A DNA stretch of 64,000 bases from Craterostigma plantagineum (GCA_027422505.1 JAPQWV010000012.1:24815501-24879500), one strand, 5' to 3'. Shown: positions 1-10,371, counted from the stretch's first letter. Numbers and translations are program-made. The notes: generated by a model from the letters alone, not told the origin.

Positions 1-209
1 ATAAATCTTGAAATCGCTGCAACCTTAGACCACAAAATTGCATGATAATGCAATCAATATGCACGTCATCGGCTTCAATTCCACCAAACTGAGAAAAGAA
101 TAGAAAAATATTTTAAACAAATATTTATGATGATCACAGTAAAAGCAGAATTCACGATTTACCTCGTTAAAGCATTCCACCATATGGATTGCCGAGTTTC
201 GACAAAACC

Positions 210-1198
210 TCAAGTAACTCGATTGCATTGATAAAAGCCACCGTCATCGTTATAATGATCAGATATCGCCTCATAGGTACGATCATGCGGGTCAGGGAAG
301 TGAAAGTAAAAGCACCTCTCAAGCGGTCCGTAGTGCGGTTGTGATATATACTTCACCGCCCATGGGTTAAGCTCCGGACCCGCAAAATACTTGATCACAT
401 CGTCAGAGTCAGCAAGCTTCTCCCCATCTAAACAGCCTTTGATGTGAGTAAACTCACGTATTCGGCAAATCCTACCAGCGTGGGATAGTAATGCTAAGTG
501 CTTCTTGATTTTTCTTCCAAATATCTTTCTGTAAAAACCAAAAATCAAAAGGAAAACACAATTAAATATTTGTATTAAGTTAAAGAGAAAAAGGAGACAG
601 TGTCGCTAATGATAGTTACCTGACCCCACGTCCGAGCCTCGTTATCCTCTGGAGTAAATCGTCCATACAACCCGGAATCTGGTAATCAATTGGATATCGA
701 TCGAGCATGAGAAGGATCAAGTTAACAACAAGATTATAATCTGTTAACGTCGTTTCAGCGGTGGCTTTGCAAAACCCAACATGCCAAAACTTTAACGCTC
801 CATCCTTAACGAAAAAGTCTCCCAAGGTCAATGGTCGGCGAATTGATAGCGAATACGTTTCTTTGTTAATGTAAGCCATCAAGCTAAGGAAACTCCAAAT
901 CAACTCTCTATATATCGAAGGGACATAGCTCGTGGGATTGGGTACTTGCCTCTATTAGGTACAATTTGAGGCGCTGGAATGAACCTCATTACTAGCAATA
1001 TCCCGTGTTCATTCTTCAACTTATCCATGTCCATCAGAAGAGTTTCCTCGGCGTCATCATAAACTACCACTTTGTTGGTAGTATCGTGGAACTGGCAGTG
1101 CAGGTAATTGGGATGCATAATCTTCTGAGCAAATAAAAAATCCTCCACATTTTGATACCTATGTGCTCGAACAGGTGTCTGCGTCTCCACTATCATTC
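210..1198 (-). CDS. Three-exon plant gene fragment, weakly kinase/KEN-like
   Basis: Three open blocks on the minus strand join through splice sites that keep phase. Exon 1 runs 1198-946, follows an acceptor-like CAG at 1201-1199 and ends at a GT donor at 945. Exon 2 starts at 892 or, with a second in-frame acceptor, at 886, and ends at 620 with donor CAG|GTAACT. Exon 3 starts at 528 after TTTTACAG. Introns are short: 53 or 59 bp, and 91 bp. Exon 2 resembles the C-lobe of a degenerate kinase (DLLQRITRL near its end). Exon 3, followed in a shifted frame, gives LRFCRN..H, which recalls the LRxxRN helix of the IRE1/RNase L KEN fold, then a good donor GAG|GTAAAT near 159. The exon 3 frame as read stops at 210, so a frameshift or an unseen splice is implied. 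The family call is by eye only; that these are exons is much better supported. 5' exons are not identified and the 3' end may lie beyond the window. Confidence 0.5.
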
Positions 1199-1199
1199 C

Positions 1200-2825
1200 T
1201 GTTTTGGTTTATGGTTATAGTTGTACGTTACGACTGCCGTATGTTCAACATCACCAGGCATCGTGCACTGCAGCGAATATCGAAAGCGTTGAGAAACAAC
1301 AGCTTGAATATAGGCAACCAAAGACACCAATGCATCTACGTCAATTGAACAACTATATGTATATAATCTAACGAAAGCACGATAGAAATATGTTAACCTT
1401 TTTGGTCCATGAGCGTTATAGATTTTGATGAACTATGTAATTGTAATGACGATAGATTTATAAATTAAGCAATTCGATTTGTGATCAATATAATGTCTAA
1501 GTTCTTGATAATATTCTAACATGCATTATATATGAGCTAAAATTGATTAAATTGTTGAATATTTGATTCACATGTGATTCTTTGATTATTTTGTGAAACT
1601 AGGTGATCGTATGTTACCGACAGCCCATGTGATAAAATATATCATTCTGTGCTATATATGGAAATAACGCTTGAGATTTCCTACTGAGTTATAAAAGGAA
1701 AATATGCTGTTTATATATGGAAAGTGATATATCCGTTGATACTTGTTTATTCCTGGATGAAATCGAGTAGAAAATCGTTTGCATGCATCCAATGATTTAA
1801 ATGTGCAAAATCAATTTGATATCTTTCTTACACTGATTGGAATATTATATTTAGGAAAGATTTGATTTGATTGACTTCGTGGATGACACGCTAGTATATG
1901 AATATCGGTAAATATCTTTGAAATATGGAAAGCTATGTCATGATATGATAATTCGAATAAGATATGCTCTGATCTGAATTATGTGCTAAACATGGTAAAT
2001 ATATTGATTTAATATTATGAGTTGTCTATGGAAAACGTGCTGATCTGATGCTATCTCATGTGCTATACTTGGAAAGTAAATCTGGATTGATTTATTCTAG
2101 AAACTGATAGTAGGGAATCACGTATGGAAAGTTCTGTTATGGTAAATATAATTCGAATAAGTGAATATGCCTTGAGAACGAATCTGAGCTTTATATGGAA
2201 TATAATCATGCTTTCATGAGCTTATAACCGTTGTGATGACTTTCTAGAAGCATGACTTACATGGTACGTTGATTCTCGAAAATTCATGGAAATTATGCTT
2301 GATTTGATGATTAATATGTGACATGATTTTCCATGTGAAGTGTTGATTGAAAAGGTTTATATATATGCTACACTTCATAATTTCGAGGCACTAAGAACCT
2401 GTGAACATTCGTCTACAAGAGATTTTTTAGCAGAAACATTTTGAGAGATCACTGAGCCACCATTTGCGATAGCTTTCAGCCATACTGAGCTTTAACTTGC
2501 GATTCCATCACTACACGAGTGATTCATTCCGTTATTCCTACCTCCACCATATATTGTGTCTTCGGACGTGTTGTCTTCGGACGTGAGCAATACCAAGAAG
2601 GTAAGGTCGACGTTTATGCATGGAGAGTGTTGAATGACCTTGATGGTCAAAATTGGCTCACTAAATGGGAAAACACCAAACCGTGTTTGAAGAATGGGTT
2701 TGGGAAATTAAAAGCAAATTGTTTATGTTAGGCAGCCTAATTAAATTAAAGGTGGGAAGAATTTTGCAATATGTTCACATGATGGAATAAGGAATGCTTC
2801 ACCTACAAATACGGGTGCTTGGAAC
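1200..2825. other. Gene-poor AT-rich stretch
   Basis: No supported gene. The stretch 1490-2380 is AT-rich, with loosely recurring words such as TATGGAAA and GATATGCT, as in a decayed LTR or satellite-like repeat, but no boundary or target duplication is visible. A short open frame at 2519-2731 holds a small direct duplication of TCTTCGGACGTG and matches no family I recognise. Confidence 0.4.
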
Positions 2826-3099
2826 GAAGCAAAGACCACCACCGGATCTTCTCCTATTCGATTATTTCTCGTATAGGCTACTCCTAATATTGTTGTAGTG
2901 GTTTTGTATTATGTCAGAGTACGTATCTGTAGTATCTCCACATAATAAAGAAGTTCTACCCTCCGGCCCATGGATGTAGGTCATTCTGACCGAACCACGT
3001 AAATCTAGTGTCACTGTCCAAATTTATTTATTCGTCTCTTTTATTTGTTATCGTCATTTTTTCGGCAAATAATTATCGGGGATTTCACATATTCTAACA
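2826..3099 (+). repeat. Partial 5' LTR of copia element A
   Basis: Matches the reverse complement of the inner part of element B's LTR (9248-9733), including the block CCACATAATAAAGAAGTTCT and the end ATTCTAACA just before the primer site. The outer part upstream of about 2826 no longer aligns clearly, so the LTR is truncated or decayed there. Confidence 0.75.
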
Positions 3100-3102
3100 A
3101 AT

Positions 3103-3115
3103 TGGTGTCAGAGCC
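3103..3115 (+). other. Primer-binding site, initiator-Met tRNA type
   Basis: TGGTGTCAGAGCC lies three bases after the LTR end. It differs at one base from TGGTATCAGAGCC, the usual plant copia site complementary to the 3' end of initiator Met tRNA. Confidence 0.85.
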
Positions 3116-3139
3116 AACCCGATTTATTTTTTAGCCACC

Positions 3140-3964
3140 ATGATGATAACAAAAATGTCAATTGAAAAGTTCGACAGAAATGTCAACTTTGCAATGTGGA
3201 GTCTCAAGATGGAGGCCATACTCATTCAAGACGGTTGCGAGGTGGCGCTTGAAGGCGCAAAGAAGAAACCAACTGAAATGAAGGACGATCAATTTAATGA
3301 ATTGGACAAGAAAACCAGATCGGCTATTATATTAAATCTATCTTACGAGGTTTTACGAGAAGTTGCCATGGAGACGACGGCCATGGGTATGTGGGATACG
3401 TTAAAAGCTATCTACATGAAGAAGACTAAGGAGAATTGACTTTATTTAAACCATAAGCTATACAGTATGAAAATGACGGAAGGTACTTCCATTCTTCCGC
3501 ATCTCGATAAATTCGATTATATTATTATTGATTTGGTGAATGTAGAAGTTAAAGTGACGGATGAAGATCAGGCCATAATATTGTTGTGTTCCCTTCCCTC
3601 GTCTTTAAAACATTTTCGTGACACGATTATATACGGAAAAGACACAATATCATATTATAGTGTCAAATCCGCGTTACAATCGAAAGAACAGATAGACAGG
3701 GATATTACAGGAGAAACAAGTGATAGCCAGGCAGAAGGCCTGTTTGCACGGGTAAGATCAGAGCATAGAGACGCTGAAAGTAGCAAATCTAAAGGAAGGT
3801 CGAAATCCAGGTACAGAAATAAACTCTGTAATTTTTGCAAGAAAAAGGGTCACATCAAAGCTTATTGTTTTAAATTAAAAAATAAGAGAAAAATAATCAG
3901 CAATTTAATAAACCCGCCGAAGCTAGTTTTGCTGCAGATGAGAGCGATAAAACTATTTTTGTAG
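3140..3964 (+). pseudogene. Copia A gag (capsid and nucleocapsid), interrupted
   Basis: The first ATG after the primer site opens a capsid-type gag of the DUF4219/UBN2 kind. An in-frame TGA at 3437-3439 interrupts it, and the same frame resumes through a basic, serine-rich linker to a zinc knuckle (C-x2-C-x4-H-x4-C, about 3827-3868, CNFCKKKGHIKAYC), the RNA-binding nucleocapsid motif. The frame is lost at about 3960, before the protease. Gag would form the virus-like particle that packages element RNA; this copy cannot make the full protein. Confidence 0.85.
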
Positions 3965-3989
3965 CAGCTGCAAATAATGTTAGGTCTGA

Positions 3990-4440
3990 TAATGAGTGGA
4001 TCTTAGATTCAGGTTGTTCTTACCATATAAGTCGGAGTCGGGATTGTTCCACATATGAAAATTTTGATGGTGGATATGTTTTAATGGGAAATGATGCTCC
4101 GTGTAAAGTTATTGGTAAAGGCACAGTTAGAATCAAGATGTTCGACGGAATCATCCGAATGCTCACAGAAGTCAGACATGTTCCAGATATGAAGAGAAAT
4201 CTTATCTCTTTAGGCACACTTGAATCTCAAGGGTGCATGTTCTCAAGTGAAGGTGGAGTTTTGAAAATTGCCAGAGGTGCCCTTGTCGTGATGAAAGCTT
4301 GCAGGTCTGGAAATTTATATATTTTGCAGGGAACTACAATTACAGGTTCCGCTGCAGTTTCGACATCCCCGGAGGTTGATACCACGAGATTATGGTATAT
4401 GCGACTTGGACACATGGGAGAAAAAGGCTTGACGATTTAA
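3990..4440 (+). pseudogene. Copia A aspartic protease and pre-integrase region
   Basis: After the frame break the sequence encodes EWILDSGCSYHIS (about 3994-4032), the D-S-G active site of the copia aspartic protease that cuts the polyprotein. The open part at 4084-4440 carries on through the C-terminal protease into the GAG-pre-integrase region, ending in a further frame change near 4435. A near-identical copy on the other strand (element B) keeps this part in one frame. Confidence 0.82.
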
Positions 4441-5065
4441 GCAAGCGGGGCCTACTCTGCGGTCAAAGTACTGGTAAGATGGACTTTTGCGAACACTGTA
4501 TTTTTGGGAAGGAGAAACGAGTCAGCTTCAACTCGCCAGCAGTCCACAGGAAAAAAGGTACTTTGGACTATATTCATTCTGATGTATGGGGTCCTTCTCG
4601 TGTTCCGTCCAAAGGTGGTGCAAGATACATGTTGACTTTCATTAATGATTTTTCAAGGAAAGTCTGGGTCTATTTTCTTAAACTGAAAAGTGATGTTTTC
4701 TTAACATTTAAACAATGGAAAGCTTTGATTGCAAAGCAGACAGGAAAACAGATCAAGCGGTTGCGGAAAGATAACCGCTTCGAATTTTGCGGAAGCGAGT
4801 TCAACGAATTTTGCAAGAGTGAAGTATTGCTCGACATCACACTGTTCGAATGACGCCTCAACAAAATGGTGTTGCCGAGCGCATGAACCGGACGCTTTTA
4901 GAGAGAGCTCGATGTATGATCTCTAACGCTGGGTTGACAAATGATTTTTGGGCTGAAGCTATCGTCGCGGCATGCTATGTTGCAACCGGTCACCATGTTC
5001 ACCGATCAACTTCAAGACTCCTGAGGAAGTGTGGTCAGGTACCCCTGCTGATTATTCCAAATTAA
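4392..5065 (+). pseudogene. Copia A integrase, frameshifted
   Basis: The pre-integrase zinc-binding region leads into the integrase core: first Asp in HSDVWGPSR, second Asp in RKDNRFEF (B has RTDNGLEF), then a frame change near 4850 before the block with QQNGVAERMNRT that holds the catalytic Glu. Integrase would insert the element's cDNA into host DNA. The altered sequence round the second Asp, the frameshift near 4850 and loss of frame near 5065 show decay. Confidence 0.85.
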
Positions 5066-5118
5066 GAATATTTGGGTGCCAGCTTATATGCACGTAAACG
5101 AGGGACAGTTAGAGCCTA

Positions 5119-5212
5119 GAGCTAAGAAATGTATTTTCCTCGGTTACGCTTCAGGGGTGAAAGGAGAGCTAAGAAATGTATTTTCCTCGGTTACGCTTCA
5201 GGGGTGAGAGGA
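5119..5212 (+). repeat. 47-bp direct tandem duplication in copia A pol
   Basis: Positions 5119-5165 and 5166-5212 are the same 47-bp block (GAGCTAAGAAATG... to ...GGGGTGA) with one visible difference (AAAGGA against AGAGGA). The block is single in element B. 47 is not a multiple of three, so the duplication itself shifts the frame. Confidence 0.93.
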
Positions 5213-6223
5213 TATAGACTATATAATCCTGATCCCAAGTCATCCAAATTTATAATTAGCAGAGATGTTACTTTTGACGAGTCTTCTATGTCGCATCCTT
5301 CAAATGAGTCTACTAATTCTTCTAATGAAGAAAATAAGGATAGTGTACAAAACGAGGTGGAGCTCGAGATCAACAAAGATTCTTCAGATGACCCTGCTAC
5401 GAGTTCAACAGATCAAGAGGATGAGCCAGATCCTGTTGAAGATGAAAGCACCGAGCAGGAATATTCTATAGCCAGAAATAGGGAGAGACGTGAGATTCGA
5501 CTACCACAGCGGTACGCGAATTTAGTTTCGTACACTTTATCAGTGACGCAAGAAACAGGTGGAGGCGGCGAACCTTCTACCTATTCGGAGGCAATAAGCG
5601 ATGCTAATTCTGATAAGTGGCTGGTAACGATGAATGAAGAAATCTGCACAAGAATGGTACTTGGATTCTTGTGCCGCTGCCGAAGAAAAAGAAATAGTCA
5701 GATGTAAGTGTGTCTTCAAGAAGAAAGAATGTTTATCTGGTTCGGACGATGCAAGGTATAAGGCACGATTGGCGAAAGGCTATAGTCAGGTACAAGGTGT
5801 AGATTTTAATGATGTATTCTCACTTGTTGTTAGACATAGCTCTATTCGTGTATTACTTGCATTCGTTACCATGTATGATTTGGAGTTAGAACAGCTTGAC
5901 GTCAAGACGGCGTTCTTACATGGCGATTTAGATGAACAGATTTATATGAAGCAACCTGAAAGCTTCATAGTTGAAGGAAAAGAAGACCAAGTTTGTCTAC
6001 TGAAGAAATCCATATACGGATTAAAGCAATCTCCAAGACACTTCGTTCATTTATCTATTGTTATGTTGACATGCTCATTGCAGCTAAGAATCTTGCAGAA
6101 ATTCACCAGTTGAAGGCTTTATTAAACGGTGAATTTGAGATGAAAGATTTGGGAGCTGCTAAGAACATTCTTGGTATGGAGATTAGACGCGACAGAGGAG
6201 TTGGTAAGTTACACCTGACCTAG
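5129..6223 (+). pseudogene. Copia A reverse transcriptase, deleted
   Basis: A hydrophilic linker after integrase leads to the copia reverse transcriptase: the LDVKTAFLHG block near 5898-5928 and IYGLKQSP near 6014. Between YGLKQSPR and the catalytic loop about 30 residues are missing and the loop reads YVDM, with one of the two catalytic Asp of YVDD gone. The frame changes near 5640 and 6050. The C-terminal part (MKDLGAAKNILGMEI) is recognisable. It cannot be an active polymerase. Confidence 0.85.
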
Positions 6224-6244
6224 GAAAGTTACCTCAGAAAGGTT

Positions 6245-6825
6245 TTGGAGAGGTTTGGCATGAGCGATGCCAAACCAGTCAGTACTCCTCTTGCTAGCCA
6301 TTTTAGGCTAAGCGCTGCTCAGTCACCATCATCAGATGAGGAAGATGCGTATATGGCACGAGTTCCTTACTCGAGTGCAGCCGACAGTATTATGTATGCG
6401 ATGGTATGTACACGTCCTGATATTTCACAGGCTGTTAGTGTTGTTAGCAGGTATATCGCTAATCCAAGGAAAGAACACTGGCAAGCAGTGAAGTGGATTC
6501 TCAGATACTTGAAGGGTACTCTAAGTTTTTCTTTGGAGTTTGGCAGAAACAGTGATACTCTCGTTGGCTTCGTTGATTCAGACTACGCATGTGATCTCGA
6601 AAAACGACGATCTCTTACCGGTTATGTATTTTCTATTGGAGGTTGTGCAGTCAGCTGGAAAGCTACTCTACAGCACGTAGTGGCGTTGTCTACTACTGAA
6701 GCAGAATACATGGTGATTACTGACGCGATCAAAGAAGCTTTATGGTTGACTATGTTATTCAACGAATTAACTCAGAATCAGGGAGTTACTACTATTTTCT
6801 GTGATAGTCAAAGTGCGATTCATGT
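6245..6825 (+). pseudogene. Copia A RNase H, truncated
   Basis: The connection and RNase H domains are well preserved: GFVDSDYACD (first catalytic Asp), SLTGYVFSIGG, ALSTTEAEYM (catalytic Glu) and FCDSQSAIH (Asp). The coding sense ends abruptly after SAIH at about 6825; the next bases are the LTR-like fragment at 6826-7145. RNase H would remove the RNA template during reverse transcription. The start is set by the frame, not by a true initiator, because this is an internal part of a polyprotein. Confidence 0.85.
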
Positions 6826-7145
6826 GACGCCCGTGGCCGAAGAGGGCGGGGAGTGATCGCCGGTGCCAGGGTGCACGGACAATGAGCGGCTCCTGGCAGG
6901 CTTCTAGGCGAAGGGGTACATTAACGAACCGATCCGACACCTGAATGAGAGGGGATCCTGAGACTGACAATGTATGGGCGTGTCAGGCTAAGAATCGTAT
7001 AAGGGAATTGATAGTACTACTCATATCACCAAGGTCGACCTACCTTTTCGGGAGTCCATCTATAGAAACTCCGAAGTTAAGCGTGCTTGACTTGGGGCAA
7101 TCTAGGGATGGGTGACCCCCTGGGAAGTTTCTCAGGGTGCGTGTG
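6826..7145 (+). repeat. LTR-like fragment carrying a 5S-type promoter
   Basis: A 320-bp, relatively GC-rich block between the two copia copies that belongs to neither. It starts near CCCGTGGCCGAAGAGG and ends near CAGGGTGCGTGTG, where the homology of element B begins. Its right part matches the middle of plant 5S rRNA (see 7075-7128). Such segments are known from Cassandra TRIM LTRs, and similar words occur in some gypsy LTRs. No target duplication or TG...CA ends were found, so it is a fragment, probably brought in by rearrangement or at a double-strand break repair junction. Confidence 0.6.
7075..7128 (+). promoter_or_regulatory. 5S rRNA-like internal control region (Pol III type 1)
   Basis: Box A AGTTAAGCGTGCTTG (7075-7089), intermediate element GGATGGGTGACC (7106-7117) and box C CCTGGGAAGT (7119-7128) match plant 5S rRNA. 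The offsets (31 bp from box A to the intermediate element, then 13 bp to box C) equal those in plant 5S rRNA, although the linker sequence differs. ACTCCGAAG just upstream also matches 5S. Whether Pol III uses it is unknown. Confidence 0.75.
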
Positions 7146-8167
7146 ATAAATTTGGGTGACTTGGGATCAGGATTATATAGTCTATATCCTTTCACCCCTG
7201 AAGCGTAACCGAGAAAAATGCATTTCTTAGCTCTAGGCTCTAACTTCCCCTCGTTTACGTGCATATAAGCTGGGCATCCAAATATTCTTAAGTTGGAGTA
7301 ATCAGCAGGAGTACCTGACCATACTTCCTCAGGAGTCTTGAAGTTGATCGGTGAACACGGTGAGCGGTTGACAATATAACATGCTGCAGCGATAGCTTCA
7401 GCCCAAAAATCATTTGTCAACCCAGCGTTGGAGATCATACATCGAACTCTCTCTAGAAGCGTTCGGTTCATGCGCTCGGCAACACCATTTTGTTGAGGCG
7501 TCATTCGAACAGTGTGATGTCGAGTAATTCCTTCATTCTTGCAAAACTCGTTGAACTCGCTTCCGCAAAATTCTAAGCCATTGTCTGTCCGCAACCGCTT
7601 GATCTGTTTTCCTGTCTGCTTTTCAATCAAAGCTTTCCATTTTTTAAATTTTAGGAAAACATCACTTTTCTGCTTAAGAAAATAGACCCAAACTTTCCTC
7701 GAAAAATCATCTATGAAAGTCAACATATATCTTGCACCACCTTTGGACGGAACACGAGAAGGACCCCACACATCAGAATGAATATAGTCCAAAGTACCTT
7801 TCGTCCTGTGGACAACTGGCGAATTGAAGCTTATTCGTTTCTGCTTTCCGAAAATACAATGTTCGCAAAAGTCCATCTTACCAGTACTTTGACCGCAAAG
7901 TAGGCCTCGCTTGCTTAACATCGTCAAGCCTTTTTCTCCCATGTGTCCAAGTCGCATATGCCATAATCTCGTGGTATCAACCTCCGGGGATGTCGAACCT
8001 GCAGCGGAACCTGTCACAGTAGTTCCCTGCGAAATATATAAATTTCCAGACCTGCAAGCTTTCATCACGACAAGGGCACCTCTGGCAATCTTTAAAACTC
8101 CATCTTCACCTGAGAACCTGCACCCTTGAGATTCAAGTGTGCCTAAAGAGACAAGATTTTTGTTCAT
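7146..8167 (-). pseudogene. Copia B protease end, pre-integrase and integrase
   Basis: A single open frame of over 300 codons: GAG-pre-integrase with the zinc-binding CEHCIFGK, the integrase core with Asp in HSDVWGPSR, Asp in RTDNGLEF and Glu in QNGVAERMNR, then the copia integrase C-terminal part (KCIFLGYASGVKGYRLY). All three catalytic acids are present, unlike the damaged site in A. The frame runs past 7146 into unrelated sequence for about 35 codons before a stop at 7040, a chance fusion with the LTR-like fragment. The upstream frame break near 8190 separates it from the protease motif. Confidence 0.85.
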
Positions 8168-8189
8168 ATCTGGAACGTGTCTGACTTCT

Positions 8190-9207
8190 GTGAGCGTTCA
8201 GATAATTCCGTCGGACATCTTGATCCTAACTGTGTCTTTACCAACAACTTTACACGGAGCATCATTTCCCATTAAAACATATCCACCATCGAATTTTTTC
8301 ATATGTGGAAAAACAATCCCGACTTCGACTTATGTGGTAAGAACAACCTGAATCTAAGATCCACTCATTGTCAGACCTAACAATATTTGCAGTTGCTACA
8401 AATATAGTTCAATCGTTCTCATCAGCAGCTAAACTAGCTTCAGCGGGTTTATTAAATTGCTGATTATTTTTCTCCTTATTTTTAATTTAAAACAATCAGC
8501 TTTAATGTGTCCATTTTTCTTACAAAAATTACAGACTTTATTTCTGTACCTGGATTTTGACCTTTCTTTAGATCTGCTACTTTCAGCGTCTCTACGTTCT
8601 GGTCTTCCCCGTGCAAACAGGCCTTCTGCCTGGCTACCACTTGTTTCTCCCGTAATATCCCTGTCTATCTGTTCTTTCGATTGTAACGCGGATTTGACAC
8701 TAGAATATGATATTGTGTCTTTTCCGTATATAATCGTGTTTTAAAGACGAGGAAAGGGAACAACAATATTATGTCCTGATCTTCGTCCGTCACTTTGACT
8801 TCTACGTTCGCCAAATCAATAATTATAGAATTGAATTTATCGAGATGCGAGAGTATAGAAGTACCTTCCGTCATTTTCATACTGTATAGCTTCTGCTTTA
8901 GATAAAGCCGATTCTCCATAGTCTTCTTCATGTAGATCGCTTTTAACGCATCCCACATACCCATGGCCGTCGTCTCCGTGGCAACTTATTGCAAAACCTC
9001 GTAAGAGAGATTTAAGATAATAGCCGATCTGGCTTTCTTGTCCAATTCATTAAATTGATCGTCCTTCATTTCGGTTGGTTTCTTCTTTGCGCCTTCAAGC
9101 GCCACCTCACAACCGTCTTGAATTAGTATGGCCTCCATCTTGAGACTCCACATTGCAAAGTTGACATTTCTGTCGAACTTTTCAATTGACATTTTTGTTA
9201 TCGTCAT
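8190..9207 (-). pseudogene. Copia B gag-protease, interrupted
   Basis: Gag starts at 9207 after the primer site and is nearly identical to that of A for its first 70 residues. An in-frame TAA at about 8983-8985 interrupts it; the same frame resumes to about 8770, then shifts. The zinc knuckle region (about 8489-8533) and the protease motif near 8350 are recognisable in other frames. The independent stops in A and B show that both copies decayed after separating. Confidence 0.8.
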
Positions 9208-9231
9208 GGTGGCTAAAAAATAAATCGGGTT

Positions 9232-9244
9232 GGCTCTGATGCCA
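9232..9244 (-). other. Primer-binding site of copia B
   Basis: On the minus strand TGGCATCAGAGCC follows the LTR end by three bases. It is a one-base variant of the initiator-Met site, different from the variant in copy A. Confidence 0.85.
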
Positions 9245-9247
9245 ATT

Positions 9248-9733
9248 TGTTAGGATATGCGGAAATCCCCGATAATTATTTGCCCAAAAAATGACGATAA
9301 TAAATAATAGAGACGGAAAATAAATTTGGACAGTGACACGAGATTTACGTGGTTCGGTCAGAATGACCTACGTTCACGGGCCGGAGGGTAGAACTTCTTT
9401 ATTATGTGGAGATATTACAGACACGTACACTGACGTGGTATAAAAGCAACTAAAACAATATAAGGAGTATGCTACAGAAAATAACCAGAGGAAGAAGAGA
9501 TCAGAGTTGTGGTCTGTTGTACATTTCTCTTCGATCGAATGGTGTCTATTTATAGGGAAAGTTTCGCATGTGATCCCTCGTATGAACCGAAGAAATTAAA
9601 ACTGCTTCCTTCGGCTTAAATATCGGATAGCAGCCCATGTGAATAGTAGCTGCAATATTTCTTTGAATGGTCAACACCCATATGCTTCTTTGTCAATTGT
9701 CGACATGTAGTTGACCGACAAGCTCACCTAACA
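9248..9733 (-). repeat. Complete 486-bp LTR of copia B
   Basis: Begins TGTTAGG and ends CCTAACA, giving TG...CA ends within a 6-bp terminal inverted repeat (TGTTAG/CTAACA). It contains a TATA-like CTATAAATAG on the minus strand (about 9548-9557) and aligns in its inner part with 2826-3099. The flanking AACAG at 9734-9738 is the candidate target duplication, but its partner is lost. Confidence 0.88.
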
Positions 9734-9738
9734 AACAG

Positions 9739-10261
9739 TTATGTCTAGTTTTATTTATTTTTCATTTTATAGTGCGTTTGGAAAATTTCATTTTGTTTAC
9801 CAACTTGGCGCATCTAACATATCCAAACCTTTGAACTCCACTAAAAACTATCATAAATGAGAATGCGATATATAGATTGCATACGCGAGGTGGAACATTG
9901 CATATTGGATATATAAACCGAAGACATTTTTTCTGGCATTAAATCACGGGCTAATAATCTCTTGCTCATTAGTCATTCGTTTTCTAACGATACGATCAAT
10001 ATAGAAGAAACAAATATTTTGGTGCACACATGTAAATACAAGTTTAACTACTTCGTGGGGTTGAAGAAGAATCTCGATTGATGAAGTTATTTTAAGAAGA
10101 AATTATTTTAAGCATTTTGGTCTGATTCCATTGTAATTGGGTACTGATTCCATTGTAATACTTTTGTCCAGTTGGTATTATGGAATGAATTTCGTTTCTT
10201 CAAAAAAAAAAAAAAATAAAGTTTTACTACGGCTTATAATGTGCATCCCTTGTATTATAGT
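9739..10261. other. Intergenic stretch before the F-box gene
   Basis: No gene seen. AT-rich, with a run of A at about 10202-10215 and a short direct repeat of TGATTCCATTGTAAT at about 10125-10160, but nothing with coding character. It separates the copia LTR from the F-box promoter region. Confidence 0.45.
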
Positions 10262-10371
10262 CGATTTTATCGGATTTCTATTTTAAATTTTGAAATGGTC
10301 AATAGGTAAATTTTAGCGATTTTATCGGATTTCTATTTTAAATTTTGACATGGTTAATAGGCAAATTTAGT
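10262..10371. repeat. 55-bp tandem duplication upstream of the F-box gene
   Basis: Two adjacent copies starting CGATTTTATCGGATTTCTAT at 10262 and 10317, with a few substitutions (for example GAAATGGTC against GACATGGTT). It ends about 100 bp before the F-box start codon, so it lies in the presumed promoter or 5' UTR. Confidence 0.88.

Larger units (their letters stand above)
2826..6825 (+). mobile_element. Copia element A (Tork/TNT1-like), truncated and decayed
   Basis: A plus-strand Ty1/copia retrotransposon: partial 5' LTR, initiator-Met primer site, gag, protease, integrase, reverse transcriptase and RNase H in the copia order. Its gag opening is almost identical to that of element B at 7146-9733 on the other strand. 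It is cut off within RNase H at about 6825, where unrelated LTR-like sequence begins, so the 3' end, polypurine tract and 3' LTR are missing. The reading frame changes several times and has an in-frame stop in gag, so it cannot encode a full polyprotein. The lineage call rests on gag and pre-integrase resemblance to Tork/TNT1-type elements. Confidence 0.88.
7146..9733 (-). mobile_element. Copia element B (same family as A), 5' half only
   Basis: A minus-strand copy of the family of element A: complete 5' LTR (9248-9733), primer site (9232-9244), gag, protease and integrase. It stops within the region after integrase (NPDPKSPKF) at about 7146, so reverse transcriptase, RNase H and 3' LTR are absent. 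With A it forms a long inverted repeat, about 2826-5255 against 7146-9530. Part of gag is frameshifted and has a stop, but 7146-8167 is open. No target duplication can be tested because one end is lost. Confidence 0.9.

Noticed and set aside
2519..2731. 70-codon frame with an F-box-associated look
   Set aside because: Too short, no clear motif, and its start includes a small direct DNA duplication.
7065..7145. A true 5S rRNA gene
   Set aside because: Only the internal control region matches; the 5' and 3' parts of the RNA and the T-run terminator are missing.
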